Assembly: GCA_021775005.1 (NCBI GenBank)
Contig: JAJFIK010000083.1
Span: 1-57,805, forward strand
Source of the DNA: Rhodospirillales bacterium
Lineage (GTDB): Bacteria; Pseudomonadota; Alphaproteobacteria; JAJFIK01
Length of the DNA: 57,805 nt
Reading direction: 5' to 3'
The notes under the pieces are model-generated. The model was given only the letters and a program-made list of their open reading frames with translations, was not told the origin of the DNA and ran no database searches. The stretch's first letter is position 1; each line of letters begins with the position of its first letter. Of the stretch, positions 34,526 to 42,608 are shown piece after piece. Both the position numbers and the translations under genes were made by a program.

Positions 34526-37405
34526 CTAAGACGCTTGGCGCTCGTCAACATCATCGGGCGCTGACGCATCACTGGTATCAACTGAGAGGTCTTTCAGCTC
34601 TTCCGTGAGACCGCGCAACGCATCATAAATGGCTGAGAGGTCTGCTTCTTCCGGTGGTTGCACATCAGAGACCCGATCTTTTGCGCCTGTTTTCACACCT
34701 GTGCCAAAGCCATCTGCAACTTCCGCCATATCGGGCCGCGTGATTGGCGTGGATGACCGCGCAATTTCGACCGCAAGGCTGTCGATGCGCCCGCCAAGCT
34801 CACTTATGGTTTCGCGCAAAGTGTCGTCGAGACGAATCTGTTGGCGGGTTAATGTGGCAAAGGAGCGCTCAATTTGCTGCGTGGCCGCATCACTATCTGA
34901 CGAACGAAGATGCCGCACAATACCGGAGAGGCCCTCTTGCATAGAAGTGGCGATGGCCTGTTGTGCGCGAGACAAGCCAGACTGAAGCCGCTCCACACGG
35001 CCGATGTGATTCATGATCTCACCGTCGGCACCACCATCGATGCTGGTAAGTTTATCACCTATGGCGCGCACTTCTTGAGCAATCGCCCGCGTTGTCTCGC
35101 CAATGCTTATAAGGCGTGGTTCAATAATGGCCGATGTGGGTGGATTGTCGTCATGACTTTCCAGCTGCTCACGCAAGCCATCCATTGTTGCCATCAGTTG
35201 TGCGGTCTGCTCGGCCTCAAGGGAAATGCGGGCCTCAAGGGCTTCAGAGAACTCCGCAAGTTCTTGCCCCACAACGGCGCTGCGCTCAGCGGTAAAGCTG
35301 GCTCGCGTTTGTTGACTTTGCCCTTCCACGACTTGGCTCAAGTGGGTCACTGCGCGGCCCATTTCGTTGCGCAAGGCGGCGAGTACGGGCGATAGATCCA
35401 CTGGCGAGGCGAGGCGGTCAGTGAGGGTGCTAAGGCTTTCGTCCAGAGTTTCGAGAGAGTCAGATATAAGCGCAACTTGTTCACCAATGGCGCGGCTTTC
35501 AGCATCAAAGCTCAAATGTAAGGACTTCAGATCGCCGGTAACCTCGCCGATGGTGACGGATTCACGATAAAACGCATCGCGGGCATCCTGCAGCGCGTCA
35601 TGGACGGCAGTGAGTTGCCCGCCAAGCTTACCAATCATGTCGCTGCCGGTATTCTCAAAAGTGCCGATTTTTTGCCCCAGGGCATTGATTTCTTGTTGCA
35701 GGCCATCAAAACGCGCAGGCAAGTCGCCAGCGCCGGAGTTTAGATCCTTTGCAAAGCTGCTGACTTTTGCTGCTGTGTCCACAAGATCGTTCATCGCTGT
35801 ATCGATTTGAAGACGCAAAGCCTGGCGCTCTTTCTTCCAATAGGCGCGATCAGCTTCGGACTCAGTGGCGGCGTGGTCGCGCGCGGCTCTTGCTGCTTCA
35901 ACTTCCTTGGACCAGAACCCGGTTGAGACTGCCGCTTCCTTGGCCGCTTCACTAAGCCCAAGCACGGAGCGCAGCAGACCGTCGCGAGCGGCATCAACCG
36001 GGCTAATGGTGCGTCCTGAAAGCTCCTCAAAGCTTTGGAGTGTCGATCCAAGCGCTTCGATGTGCACATCAAGCCCTTCGATACGTGCAGCCAGCCCGGC
36101 CCGTGCGTCTTCTCCCGCTGCCAAGGCGCGCGCCTGGTCTTCGGCCCATGCAGCTGAGATGTGATCAAGGCGGCTGCTCGCAACCTCGGTGCGCCCGACA
36201 GCGGTTTCGGCAACTTGGGCGAGGCGATCAGCGGTGCCATGCAAGCGGTCAAACTCACCGCGCATGGTTTCCCCAAGCCCAACCATCTCATTGCGCCACT
36301 CTTCTTCTGTGCCGGCGAAGGAGCGCCGCGCACCTTCAAGATCACCAGCGAGGCGAATGACGTTCTCCCCGGCATCAGAAAGACTTTGTAGCTGCCCTGA
36401 GGTTTCCGCAATGGTCTCGTCCAGCGCCGCTTCGAGGCGCGCCATGGCGGCCTCGCTGTTTTCAGAAATTGTTGATTCTGCACCGGTGAGGGCCTGGGCG
36501 GATGTGCGCGCCGCATCGGCAGCGGACCTTAGTTCGCCCAGTGCGTCGTCCACCGCGTCAGCCCCGTCCCCTTCCAGGCGCAAGCGCAATGCGCCATCGG
36601 GGCCAAAGGTCAAAAGCCGCCCGGCCTGAAGCTGGGCCCGTCTGATTTGGGCCGCAATGCGTGCCACGTCGCCGATTTCATCGGAGCGGGCTGCTTCGGG
36701 AAGCTCACGCTTTTCTTCGTCAACCATGAGGTCTTCAAGGTGATCGGCAAGCTTGCGTAGGGGACGCCGGATACCGAACCAAAACAGGGCGGCAGCCGAC
36801 GCCATGACAATAATGGCGAGGATCAACGCAATACCAGTGATCCAGCGCTGTAAATCAAGAATGGCAATGGCACCTGCGGTCTGCGCTTGTAATTCCATGG
36901 CGCGAAAACGATTAAGCGCGGTGTCAAAGGACGCCATGCCATCGGCAAATTCGATGGCCACAAGGGCGGGATCGCGCGTACCTGCCCCCAGCGCCACAAT
37001 CGCAAGTTCGCTTTCGGCAATGCGGGCCTGGGCGGCTTGCGCAAATATCGCGCTGTGGGCTTGATCTGTGATCGAAATGTTCGCCAACTCGCCCTCAGCC
37101 CCCGCCACAAGCTCAGCCATGAGCGCCAATGTGTCCGGGTTAGGTTGGGTGGCATAGATCATAAGGCGGCCAGACAATCCCCCGCGCCCCAAAAGCGCAT
37201 CGATTTCATCTGCGGCCTGCAGTTGGGAGTTAGTCGCGCGCCCATCCCGGGTCAATGCAGAGCGGGCCGCTTGACTCAAGTTATCGGTGAGGATCGCTGC
37301 CGCAATCAATAAAACCGTAAAGAAGACGGCCCCGGCCACCAGCATACGGCTGACAGAGGTGAACGGCGATACCCGCGCCTTACTCGTGGTCGTGGTCTTG
37401 CTCAT
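34526..37405 (-). CDS. HAMP-domain membrane protein with very long coiled coil
   Basis: 959 residues. TM1 (about 20-42, SRMLVAGAVFFTVLLIAAAIL) and TM2 (about 189-212, ITGIALILAIIVMASAAALFWF) enclose a helical periplasmic domain. A HAMP domain follows directly (RRPLRKLADHLEDL...RSDEIGDVARI). The remaining 700 or so residues are almost wholly Ala/Glu/Leu/Arg heptad coiled coil with a short acidic tail. It resembles a chemoreceptor in outline, but I find no MCP hairpin tip (the E-x-x-x-x-T-N-x-L-A-L-N-A-x-x-E-A-A-R-A-G-E core). It therefore probably does not bind CheA. It borders the Tad pilus block, and an exact CtrA-type box lies 96 bases upstream. A polar scaffold or mechanical sensor are possibilities; the function is unknown. 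Confidence 0.82.
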   Translation of the reverse strand: MSKTTTTSKARVSPFTSVSRMLVAGAVFFTVLLIAAAILTDNLSQAARSALTRDGRATNSQLQAADEIDALLGRGGLSGRLMIYATQPNPDTLALMAELVAGAEGELANISITDQAHSAIFAQAAQARIAESELAIVALGAGTRDPALVAIEFADGMASFDTALNRFRAMELQAQTAGAIAILDLQRWITGIALILAIIVMASAAALFWFGIRRPLRKLADHLEDLMVDEEKRELPEAARSDEIGDVARIAAQIRRAQLQAGRLLTFGPDGALRLRLEGDGADAVDDALGELRSAADAARTSAQALTGAESTISENSEAAMARLEAALDETIAETSGQLQSLSDAGENVIRLAGDLEGARRSFAGTEEEWRNEMVGLGETMRGEFDRLHGTADRLAQVAETAVGRTEVASSRLDHISAAWAEDQARALAAGEDARAGLAARIEGLDVHIEALGSTLQSFEELSGRTISPVDAARDGLLRSVLGLSEAAKEAAVSTGFWSKEVEAARAARDHAATESEADRAYWKKERQALRLQIDTAMNDLVDTAAKVSSFAKDLNSGAGDLPARFDGLQQEINALGQKIGTFENTGSDMIGKLGGQLTAVHDALQDARDAFYRESVTIGEVTGDLKSLHLSFDAESRAIGEQVALISDSLETLDESLSTLTDRLASPVDLSPVLAALRNEMGRAVTHLSQVVEGQSQQTRASFTAERSAVVGQELAEFSEALEARISLEAEQTAQLMATMDGLREQLESHDDNPPTSAIIEPRLISIGETTRAIAQEVRAIGDKLTSIDGGADGEIMNHIGRVERLQSGLSRAQQAIATSMQEGLSGIVRHLRSSDSDAATQQIERSFATLTRQQIRLDDTLRETISELGGRIDSLAVEIARSSTPITRPDMAEVADGFGTGVKTGAKDRVSDVQPPEEADLSAIYDALRGLTEELKDLSVDTSDASAPDDVDERQAS

Positions 37406-37500
37406 TGTTCCATACCCCCAGGGCGCAGCGGGGCGGGCTACGTAGTCCTAAGCCAAAAGTCTAGGGTTTCTGCCCCTTGAGGCAGGCTCGGTGGTTCGGG

Positions 37501-37515
37501 TTAACGACTTGTTAA
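37501..37515. promoter_or_regulatory. CtrA-type box, exact TTAA-N7-TTAA
   Basis: TTAA-CGACTTG-TTAA followed by C, the full CtrA consensus. It lies 96 bases upstream of the HAMP/coiled-coil gene start, in the 145-base gap before the end of the tadE-like gene. Confidence 0.6.
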
Positions 37516-37550
37516 CAAGTGTCGAGAGGACCGCTCTGGTGCCCGACGCT

Positions 37551-37994
37551 CTAACCGTCCTGATTGATCAATGGGAATTCGGCCGTATGAGACAGGGTGA
37601 GATTATTCACCGGGAAAAAGGGCGTAATCGGCGTGTGGACATAGCTGGTGACAACACGGACGATGTCTGGCGCTTCGCCAGCTCCCATTGTGCGCGTCAC
37701 CGTCACGGAAAGATCCCCTGACGCCAGCCGCGACAATTGGAGCTCAATCTCAGCTTCGATTTCAGAATTACTAACCCCGCCGGGATCAACTGATGCAATC
37801 CGCGCAGCACGATCCACATGAAACCCGATTTGGCTCTGAGTCCAAAGGACTTGCCCGGTCTCATAGATGCCAAACATCATGGCGAAGAATACCGGCGCGA
37901 CAAACGCAAATTCAACGGCGACGCTACCGCTTTCATCAGCGCTCATCTCGTTCGCGGAGCTGGGTTTGAAGTATTTCATAATGCTTTGGATCAC
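37551..37994 (-). CDS. TadE/TadF-like minor pseudopilin
   Basis: 147 residues from GTG 37994; an ATG at 37979 is the alternative. A short cytoplasmic leader ends in ADESG, followed by SVAVEFAFVAPVFFAMMFGIYETGQVLW: a prepilin-peptidase-type site (Gly, then Glu at +5) and one hydrophobic helix that stays in the membrane until assembly. The C-terminal domain is periplasmic (INQDG end). TadE and TadF are minor pseudopilins required for Flp pilus assembly. It is the last gene of a leftward three-gene set, 11 bases after the next TadE-like gene. Confidence 0.85.
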   Translation of the reverse strand: MIQSIMKYFKPSSANEMSADESGSVAVEFAFVAPVFFAMMFGIYETGQVLWTQSQIGFHVDRAARIASVDPGGVSNSEIEAEIELQLSRLASGDLSVTVTRTMGAGEAPDIVRVVTSYVHTPITPFFPVNNLTLSHTAEFPLINQDG

Positions 37995-38005
37995 TTATCG
38001 ACGCC

Positions 38006-38452
38006 TCATGGCACTTGCAGAAACCCGGAGCGAGATACATCTACTGTCGCGCCGATGATTGGATAGTTGAAAAGCGTTGATACAGATCGAGCCATATCAA
38101 TTTGCACAAATATTCGTTTATAGCCTTGGGTGCATTGACTGCTGCAAACAAGCGAGGTGCCGTCGGGGCACTCACAGAACATGGAATAAGCTGACGTCGC
38201 CTCGCCATCCGCATAGCCGCTTCCGGCAAATGATGCAGTGGTGATATCGGCGCTCGCATAAGCATCAGCCAAGGCGTAGCGCAGGCCCGCTGTGACACCA
38301 TCGTTGAGACGCGCATTAGCATCAATGACCCGGCCCGCATCAACGAGACCGAGAAACATGATCGCCATAACCGGCACAATCAATGCGAACTCAACCACGG
38401 CATTGCCGCTGTCGTTGCGCCGAAACTCGGCAATGAAATTCCTATAGGTCAT
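38006..38452 (-). CDS. tadE: TadE-like minor pseudopilin
   Basis: 148 residues from ATG 38452, with GGAG about ten bases upstream; the longer frame to 38515 runs into the preceding gene. The leader ends RRNDSG, then NAVVEFALIVPVMAIMFLGLVDAGR, the Gly/Glu+5 pseudopilin signature. The periplasmic part carries four Cys in a short span (CECPDGTSLVCSSQC), suggesting disulfides. It begins five bases after the stop of the TadG-like gene, so the genes are co-transcribed. It is probably matured by the prepilin peptidase encoded on the other side (cpaA). Confidence 0.87.
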   Translation of the reverse strand: MTYRNFIAEFRRNDSGNAVVEFALIVPVMAIMFLGLVDAGRVIDANARLNDGVTAGLRYALADAYASADITTASFAGSGYADGEATSAYSMFCECPDGTSLVCSSQCTQGYKRIFVQIDMARSVSTLFNYPIIGATVDVSRSGFLQVP

Positions 38453-38457
38453 GGCCC

Positions 38458-39762
38458 TTACTCCACCAATGTCACGGTAATTGCCCCAATGCGGCTGAGG
38501 CTGGGATCGTCGCATTCCTGCTCGATCTCGAAATTACCTGTAAATGTCACAGCGCCGGAGACCACCTGCACACAGCCATCATCCAATGTGGCATTGCCCG
38601 ACATGTAGACTTCGACGCCCGGCGCATAAATCACGCCAAAGTAATGCGACGACGAGTTGCCATTGACCTGCCAACGCGCCGAGGACGACGAAGAAACTTC
38701 ATCGCCGCGTGGATCGCGCATGAATAGAATGCCCTCGTAGTCGCCTGCGGTCGACGCTGACAGGTCCATTTCCGCAGACCCATTTATGGTCGGCTCACCT
38801 GGATCAGTGGGGTCATCTGAATTTGTGAAAACAATGGTAACGCCGTCGCCATAGACATCGGCATTGGCATTCACATTGAAGTCGCCGCCGTCCATGAAAT
38901 AGGTTCCTGGCGCCATTGTTATGCCGGCATTGGCGTTGACTCTCAGGTCACCGCAATAAACGCCGGGCTCCAACACATCGCCGTTTTTCGCGCGAACATT
39001 ATTGTAGTCGCAGCCACCCGCGAGATCCGCATCATCAACCTCAAGATCCGCGTAAGGGTTTATGACCGGATTGGAATAGGGGCGGAATGCGGCTACGGCC
39101 TCAATGTTCCCGCCGTCATCAATACCGCCAACGGCCGTCACCACCGTTGTACTGACATAGGACGATCCACTTGCAGAAACAGCATTACCTGCCGTTGAAT
39201 TTGATGCAATGCCGCAGCCAAGAAACGCCGCGGAAGACCCCGAAAATGTCACTGCACCAGACAACGATGGATGCAGCGTCAAGATGCAGTAGTTCCCATC
39301 CGCATATGTTCGCGCCACCGCGCGCGCACTTGCCTCTGGGGTGCCGCCAAATACAACACCTGCAAGGAACACATCAATTTCCTGCGTTGCAATGACCTCC
39401 ACCGCCGTGTTGTCACCGACAAATTCACCGCTAAGCGGGGGGTTGTTCACCTGCAAAGTGGCCAGGAGACTGTCCGGTACGCCATTTCGCGTTAACTCAT
39501 TGCGCACAATTGTGGTGAGACTTTCGCCATTATAGGCCGCAGCCCCTTGCAAGGCGCGATCTGACGATGCGGCCAGCGTTGCCATGTCCACAGCCGCCTG
39601 GAGGCGACTATCGGTGCGATACCAATTGGCGGCATCAATGCCGAAGGCGATGGAGCCCACCATAAATACACTTGAGAGGGAAAAGAGCATTGCCGTTGCG
39701 CCAGACTCTTCGCCTGCGAAAGTCCGCAACTCAGTAATAAAGGATCGAAGCCAACGCATCAT
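38458..39762 (-). CDS. tadG: TadG-like pilus assembly protein
   Basis: 434 residues from ATG 39762 (or ATG 39759; GGAG just upstream). The N-terminus has the Flp-type hydrophobic segment (EESGATAMLFSLSSVFMVGSIAFGIDAANWY) but lacks Glu at +5, so it is probably not cleaved like a pilin. The Tad_N-type helix is followed by RLQAAVDMATLAASS. The large periplasmic region is rich in Asn, Ser and Gly with repeating beta motifs (NVNANADVYGDGVTI, WQVNGNSSSHYFGVIYAPG), suggesting a beta-helix. No von Willebrand A MIDAS motif is evident. TadG proteins are thought to anchor or initiate the pilus. First gene of the leftward set. Confidence 0.82.
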   Translation of the reverse strand: MMRWLRSFITELRTFAGEESGATAMLFSLSSVFMVGSIAFGIDAANWYRTDSRLQAAVDMATLAASSDRALQGAAAYNGESLTTIVRNELTRNGVPDSLLATLQVNNPPLSGEFVGDNTAVEVIATQEIDVFLAGVVFGGTPEASARAVARTYADGNYCILTLHPSLSGAVTFSGSSAAFLGCGIASNSTAGNAVSASGSSYVSTTVVTAVGGIDDGGNIEAVAAFRPYSNPVINPYADLEVDDADLAGGCDYNNVRAKNGDVLEPGVYCGDLRVNANAGITMAPGTYFMDGGDFNVNANADVYGDGVTIVFTNSDDPTDPGEPTINGSAEMDLSASTAGDYEGILFMRDPRGDEVSSSSSARWQVNGNSSSHYFGVIYAPGVEVYMSGNATLDDGCVQVVSGAVTFTGNFEIEQECDDPSLSRIGAITVTLVE

Positions 39763-39955
39763 GATCTCCGCAATAAAAACTGTCATGCGGTAACATACGT
39801 GGGATGCATTCCGACGCGCTTAAATCCGGTGGGAGGTTTTAATTAAGATTTTCGAGAAATTAAAACGAAAACGCCGCGCCTCGATTTTACCCGGGGCGCG
39901 GCGCCGATAAAGCCAAACATTAACTAAGCGAAGACCAAGCTGCGCCTAACCCCGT

Positions 39956-40423
39956 CTATTCTTCATCATCTTGGGTCTCCAGACCAAGCGGCCAGGATGA
40001 CAGATTCTGCAATTGGCGATCTTGTGAAAAAATACTATTGGCACGATCGGGGTCATCCCCGGGCTGATAAACCTGAACACAATTTCCCGGGCAGGCGTAT
40101 GTCACTCGATCAGCACCGCGATAAAGAGATAGCGCCAAATGCTGTTCCGCCCCCACGGTGACTTGTATGTTCGCAATGGCTTCGCCGCCTGCGTTGAGTG
40201 CGATAACATTCGTCGTACCAAATAACCGGCCTTGCACAATCAGTAAATTCCCATCCAGGACAACCACATCCGCAATCATCGGATTACCGACAATGACCGT
40301 CGCGGCTTCGCTTTCAAGGCGAACAACTTCAGAGCTGTTCTGCGACACCGTCAACACAGATGCACTCGCCGGCAGGACCAGGGCCCCAAGGCAAAGCGAT
40401 ACGAATATTCCTAGAAAGCGCAT
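39956..40423 (-). CDS. Stand-alone pilus-assembly N-terminal domain protein (CpaC/RcpA N-domain)
   Basis: 155 residues from ATG 40423 (GGGAGAG upstream). A signal peptide (MRFLGIFVSLCLGALVLPASA) is followed by the domain found at the N-terminus of the Tad secretin: EVVRLESEAATVIVGNPMIADVVVLDGNLLIVQGRLFGTTNVIALNAGG. The true secretin encoded at 42608 has the matching stretch (DAADILVTNPEIVDAV). A C-terminal CPGNC pair may form a disulfide and the tail is acidic. It could be a periplasmic partner or plug for the secretin ring. It is transcribed away from the pilin gene. Confidence 0.85.
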   Translation of the reverse strand: MRFLGIFVSLCLGALVLPASASVLTVSQNSSEVVRLESEAATVIVGNPMIADVVVLDGNLLIVQGRLFGTTNVIALNAGGEAIANIQVTVGAEQHLALSLYRGADRVTYACPGNCVQVYQPGDDPDRANSIFSQDRQLQNLSSWPLGLETQDDEE

Positions 40424-40800
40424 TTTACTCTCCCCACCATCGGGTTTCATTCCCGGCCAAGGTGGCACAGAAACGTAAATGCGCTCTCAACGAATTGGAT
40501 TGAGTTTGAGCAGAGCAAAAATGCCCTGTTTTGATGTACTCATTATAGATAGCGAAAAACGATAGAATACTGTGGTCACGCAGTGCGCGAGGCTCGCCAT
40601 ACGGTGGCGTTAAATATAAAACGAATTTCTCCAAAAATTTTAACGAAAAATTAGCCACGAACCAATTCAGCACTCGAAAAACGATCGCCGGTTTAACGAA
40701 TTGGCAACGGCACTTTCGTAGGGTGTGATTGTCAGCGAACGGAGCATGTCGCTTTAGATCGCGGACGGTGCTGAAGAGTAATTTATTGGGAGTATATATT
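40424..40800. promoter_or_regulatory. Divergent promoter region of the Tad locus
   Basis: 377 bases without a gene, AT-richer than the surroundings. It must hold promoters for the leftward secretin-domain gene and for the Flp pilin operon. It contains TTAA-CGAAAAA-TTAG (40640-40654), one mismatch from the CtrA consensus, and TTAA-CGAATTG-GCAA (40693-40707), a weaker half-match. A GGAG ribosome-binding site lies nine bases before the pilin ATG. I see no convincing -35/-10 pair by eye. Confidence 0.55.
40640..40654. promoter_or_regulatory. CtrA-like box upstream of Flp pilin, one mismatch
   Basis: TTAA-CGAAAAA-TTAG, 146 bases before the pilin start codon. In Caulobacter the pilA promoter is CtrA-activated, which makes the position meaningful, but the match is imperfect and the region is AT-rich. 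Confidence 0.35.
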
Positions 40801-40971
40801 ATGTCTAAGTTTGTTACCCGCTTTGCGAATGATGAGTCCGGTGCAACTGCCATTGAGTATGGCCTTATTGCTGCTGGGATCGCTGTTGCCATTATCGGTG
40901 TGTTGACCACACTTGGCACGAACCTGACGAGTACTTTTACGTCAGTCGCTACAGAAATGGCGTCAAGCTAA
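40801..40971 (+). CDS. pilA: Flp/Fap-type major pilin
   Basis: 56 residues from ATG 40801 (GGAG upstream; the frame extends 24 codons further without pilin similarity). The leader MSKFVTRFANDESG is cut after Gly by the prepilin peptidase. The mature protein begins ATAIEYGLIAAGIAVAIIGVL, with the Glu-Tyr pair diagnostic of Flp pilins, followed by a short Thr/Ser tail. It polymerises into the adhesive Tad pilus. First gene of the rightward operon. A 21-pair hairpin follows the stop codon and probably sets pilin apart from the lower-expressed machinery. Confidence 0.95.
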   Translation: MSKFVTRFANDESGATAIEYGLIAAGIAVAIIGVLTTLGTNLTSTFTSVATEMASS

Positions 40972-40987
40972 ACCACTTACTCGCGGC

Positions 40988-41036
40988 GCCGTTCCCCGGC
41001 CTTTGCCATTCACGTGGCAAGGGTCGGGGCAACGGC
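40988..41036 (+). promoter_or_regulatory. Long stem-loop between pilin gene and cpaA
   Basis: Left arm 40988-41008 pairs with right arm 41015-41036: 21 pairs including two G-U, one bulged C (41030), and a six-base loop TTCACG. No T-run follows, so it is more likely a 3' stabilising or partial-termination structure than a full terminator. The pairing is read base by base from the sequence. Confidence 0.7.
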
Positions 41037-41115
41037 CCGGGAGTTCCTGCACACAAAAAAAATTGCGTGTTGGCATTGCTTTCATGGGTCCGGGGCCCGA
41101 TTGGGGGAGACATCG

Positions 41116-41619
41116 ATGACCGAATTTGCGGTCTTTCTGCTTCTACCGGCTGCGTTTCTTCTCGCGGCCTTTTCCGATCTTACCCGCTACACCATTCCAA
41201 ATTGGCTAACGGGCGCGATCGCCCTTAGCTTTATTCCCGTCGCCCTATTCGCTGGCCTCGCGCCCCTCGCTATATTGATTCATCTTGGCGTTGGCTTCGT
41301 CGCGCTGGGCATTGCTATGATGCTATATGCCATGCGGTGGCTGGGCGGCGGAGATGCAAAGCTAATCGCCGCGGCAGCCCTTTGGGCCGGCCCGACGGCA
41401 TTCTGGGTCTTTTTACTCGCAGCCGCCCTTGCCGGCGGTGCGCTGACTTTGGGACTGTTATTTTTTCGTAAACTTCCTTTGCCGCCTCTTTTCGCATCAC
41501 GCGAATGGATTGCACGACTTCATGACCCGAAAGAAGGCGTCCCTTATGGCGTTGCCCTTTCGGCCGGCGCGTTTTACGCCTTTCCCTACATGACCCTCTC
41601 TCAAATGCTTGGGTCTTGA
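41116..41619 (+). CDS. cpaA: Prepilin peptidase CpaA/TadV
   Basis: 167 residues from ATG 41116 (GGGGGAGA upstream). Type IV prepilin aspartic peptidase of the short Tad class. The first catalytic Asp is in FSDLTRYTIPNW, and the second lies in the WLGGGDAKLIAA motif (GxGD type). There are several membrane helices and no N-methyltransferase domain. It cleaves the leader of the Flp pilin and of the TadE-like pseudopilins. Second gene of the Tad operon; a perfect 24-base palindrome follows in the gap before cpaB. Confidence 0.95.
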   Translation: MTEFAVFLLLPAAFLLAAFSDLTRYTIPNWLTGAIALSFIPVALFAGLAPLAILIHLGVGFVALGIAMMLYAMRWLGGGDAKLIAAAALWAGPTAFWVFLLAAALAGGALTLGLLFFRKLPLPPLFASREWIARLHDPKEGVPYGVALSAGAFYAFPYMTLSQMLGS

Positions 41620-41657
41620 GGAACACGGATTAATCAAATGACAAGAAGCATAAACAA

Positions 41658-41681
41658 CCTGCCCAGAAATTTCTGGGCAGG
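41658..41681. repeat. Perfect 24-base palindrome between cpaA and cpaB
   Basis: CCTGCCCAGAAA followed by its exact reverse complement TTTCTGGGCAGG, with no spacer. In RNA it would fold as a nine-pair stem with an AAATTT loop. There is no downstream T-run. It could be a protein-binding operator, an attenuator or a processing site that separates pilin-cpaA from the machinery genes. Confidence 0.65.
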
Positions 41682-41692
41682 ACGCCACGGCG

Positions 41693-41707
41693 TTAAGACT
41701 AATTTGA
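41693..41707. promoter_or_regulatory. CtrA-like box upstream of cpaB, one mismatch
   Basis: TTAA-GACTAAT-TTGA, seven of eight consensus positions, 67 bases upstream of cpaB. It would give cpaB-tadC their own promoter. The evidence is weak without experiment. Confidence 0.3.
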
Positions 41708-41774
41708 TTCACTTTGCGCATTGTAGAGACCAACGAAGTGGGAGTCGCTCGCGCGACATGGGGAGACAAGACCA

Positions 41775-42608
41775 ATGAACGCTACTCGAATTGTTATACT
41801 GGTGCTGGCACTCGCAGCCGCCGGCGGAGCAGCATTCTTGATCCAACGGCTTATGCTGAGCAACAACGACCAGGTCGTCGCAGCAGCGCCTGAAGTGATT
41901 ATGGTTGATGTCCTTGTCGCAGCACGGGACCTGGCCCCTGGCGATAGCATAAATTCTGGCTCGCTGCGTTGGCAGCAATGGCCTGAAGATGCGCTGACGC
42001 CAAATTTGATATCACGTGAGGCAACACCAAATATTCGTGAGACACTAGAAGGCGGCACCGTTCGCCGCAATGTCACGACCGGTGAAGCCATTGTAGCAGC
42101 GGCGATCGTTGATGCAGGCAATACTGGCTTAATGGCTGCGCTGCTTTCGCCGGGTATGCGGGCCATGTCGGTGGCCGTTTCTGACGAGACGGCAGCAGGC
42201 GGTTTTATCCTGCCCGGTGACCATGTCGATGTGGTTCTGACTCGCGAGGTTAGCACCGACCGCCGCAATTCATCGTATCAAAGTGCAACAATCCTGTCCA
42301 ACGTGCGCGTATTGGCGGTTGATCAGATCATCACCGATGACATTGATGGTGGTGCAAAGGTAAGCGACACGGCTACGCTGGAAATCTCGCCGGGCCAGGC
42401 AGAGTTGCTGGCGATTGCCATTGAGGCGGGGAGTATCACATTGACACTCCGCAGCTTCGCCGACATCGGCGCAGTTCAGGATGATCTCGCTAATTACGAG
42501 ATGCCGGAAATATTTGCGCCGCCGGCATCAACGCAAACCGAACCTCACCGCGTTACGGTGTTGCGCAACGGTCAATCAAACCGCGTCCGCGTTGAAGGGG
42601 GCATGTAA
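41775..42608 (+). CDS. cpaB: Flp pilus assembly protein CpaB/RcpC
   Basis: 277 residues. One N-terminal membrane anchor (RIVILVLALAAAGGAAFLIQRL), then a SAF domain (VDVLVAARDLAPGDSINSGSLRWQQWP) and the RcpC domain (GMRAMSVAVSDETAAGGFILPGDHVDVVLTRE). It is thought to help assemble or gate the secretin in the periplasm. Its TAA stop overlaps the cpaC ATG by one base, so translation is coupled. A good ribosome-binding site (GGGGAGA) lies upstream. Confidence 0.95.
   Translation: MNATRIVILVLALAAAGGAAFLIQRLMLSNNDQVVAAAPEVIMVDVLVAARDLAPGDSINSGSLRWQQWPEDALTPNLISREATPNIRETLEGGTVRRNVTTGEAIVAAAIVDAGNTGLMAALLSPGMRAMSVAVSDETAAGGFILPGDHVDVVLTREVSTDRRNSSYQSATILSNVRVLAVDQIITDDIDGGAKVSDTATLEISPGQAELLAIAIEAGSITLTLRSFADIGAVQDDLANYEMPEIFAPPASTQTEPHRVTVLRNGQSNRVRVEGGM

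Noticed and set aside
40693-40707. Second CtrA box before the pilin gene (TTAA-CGAATTG-GCAA)
   Set aside because: Only six of eight consensus positions match, which is expected by chance in this AT-richer gap.
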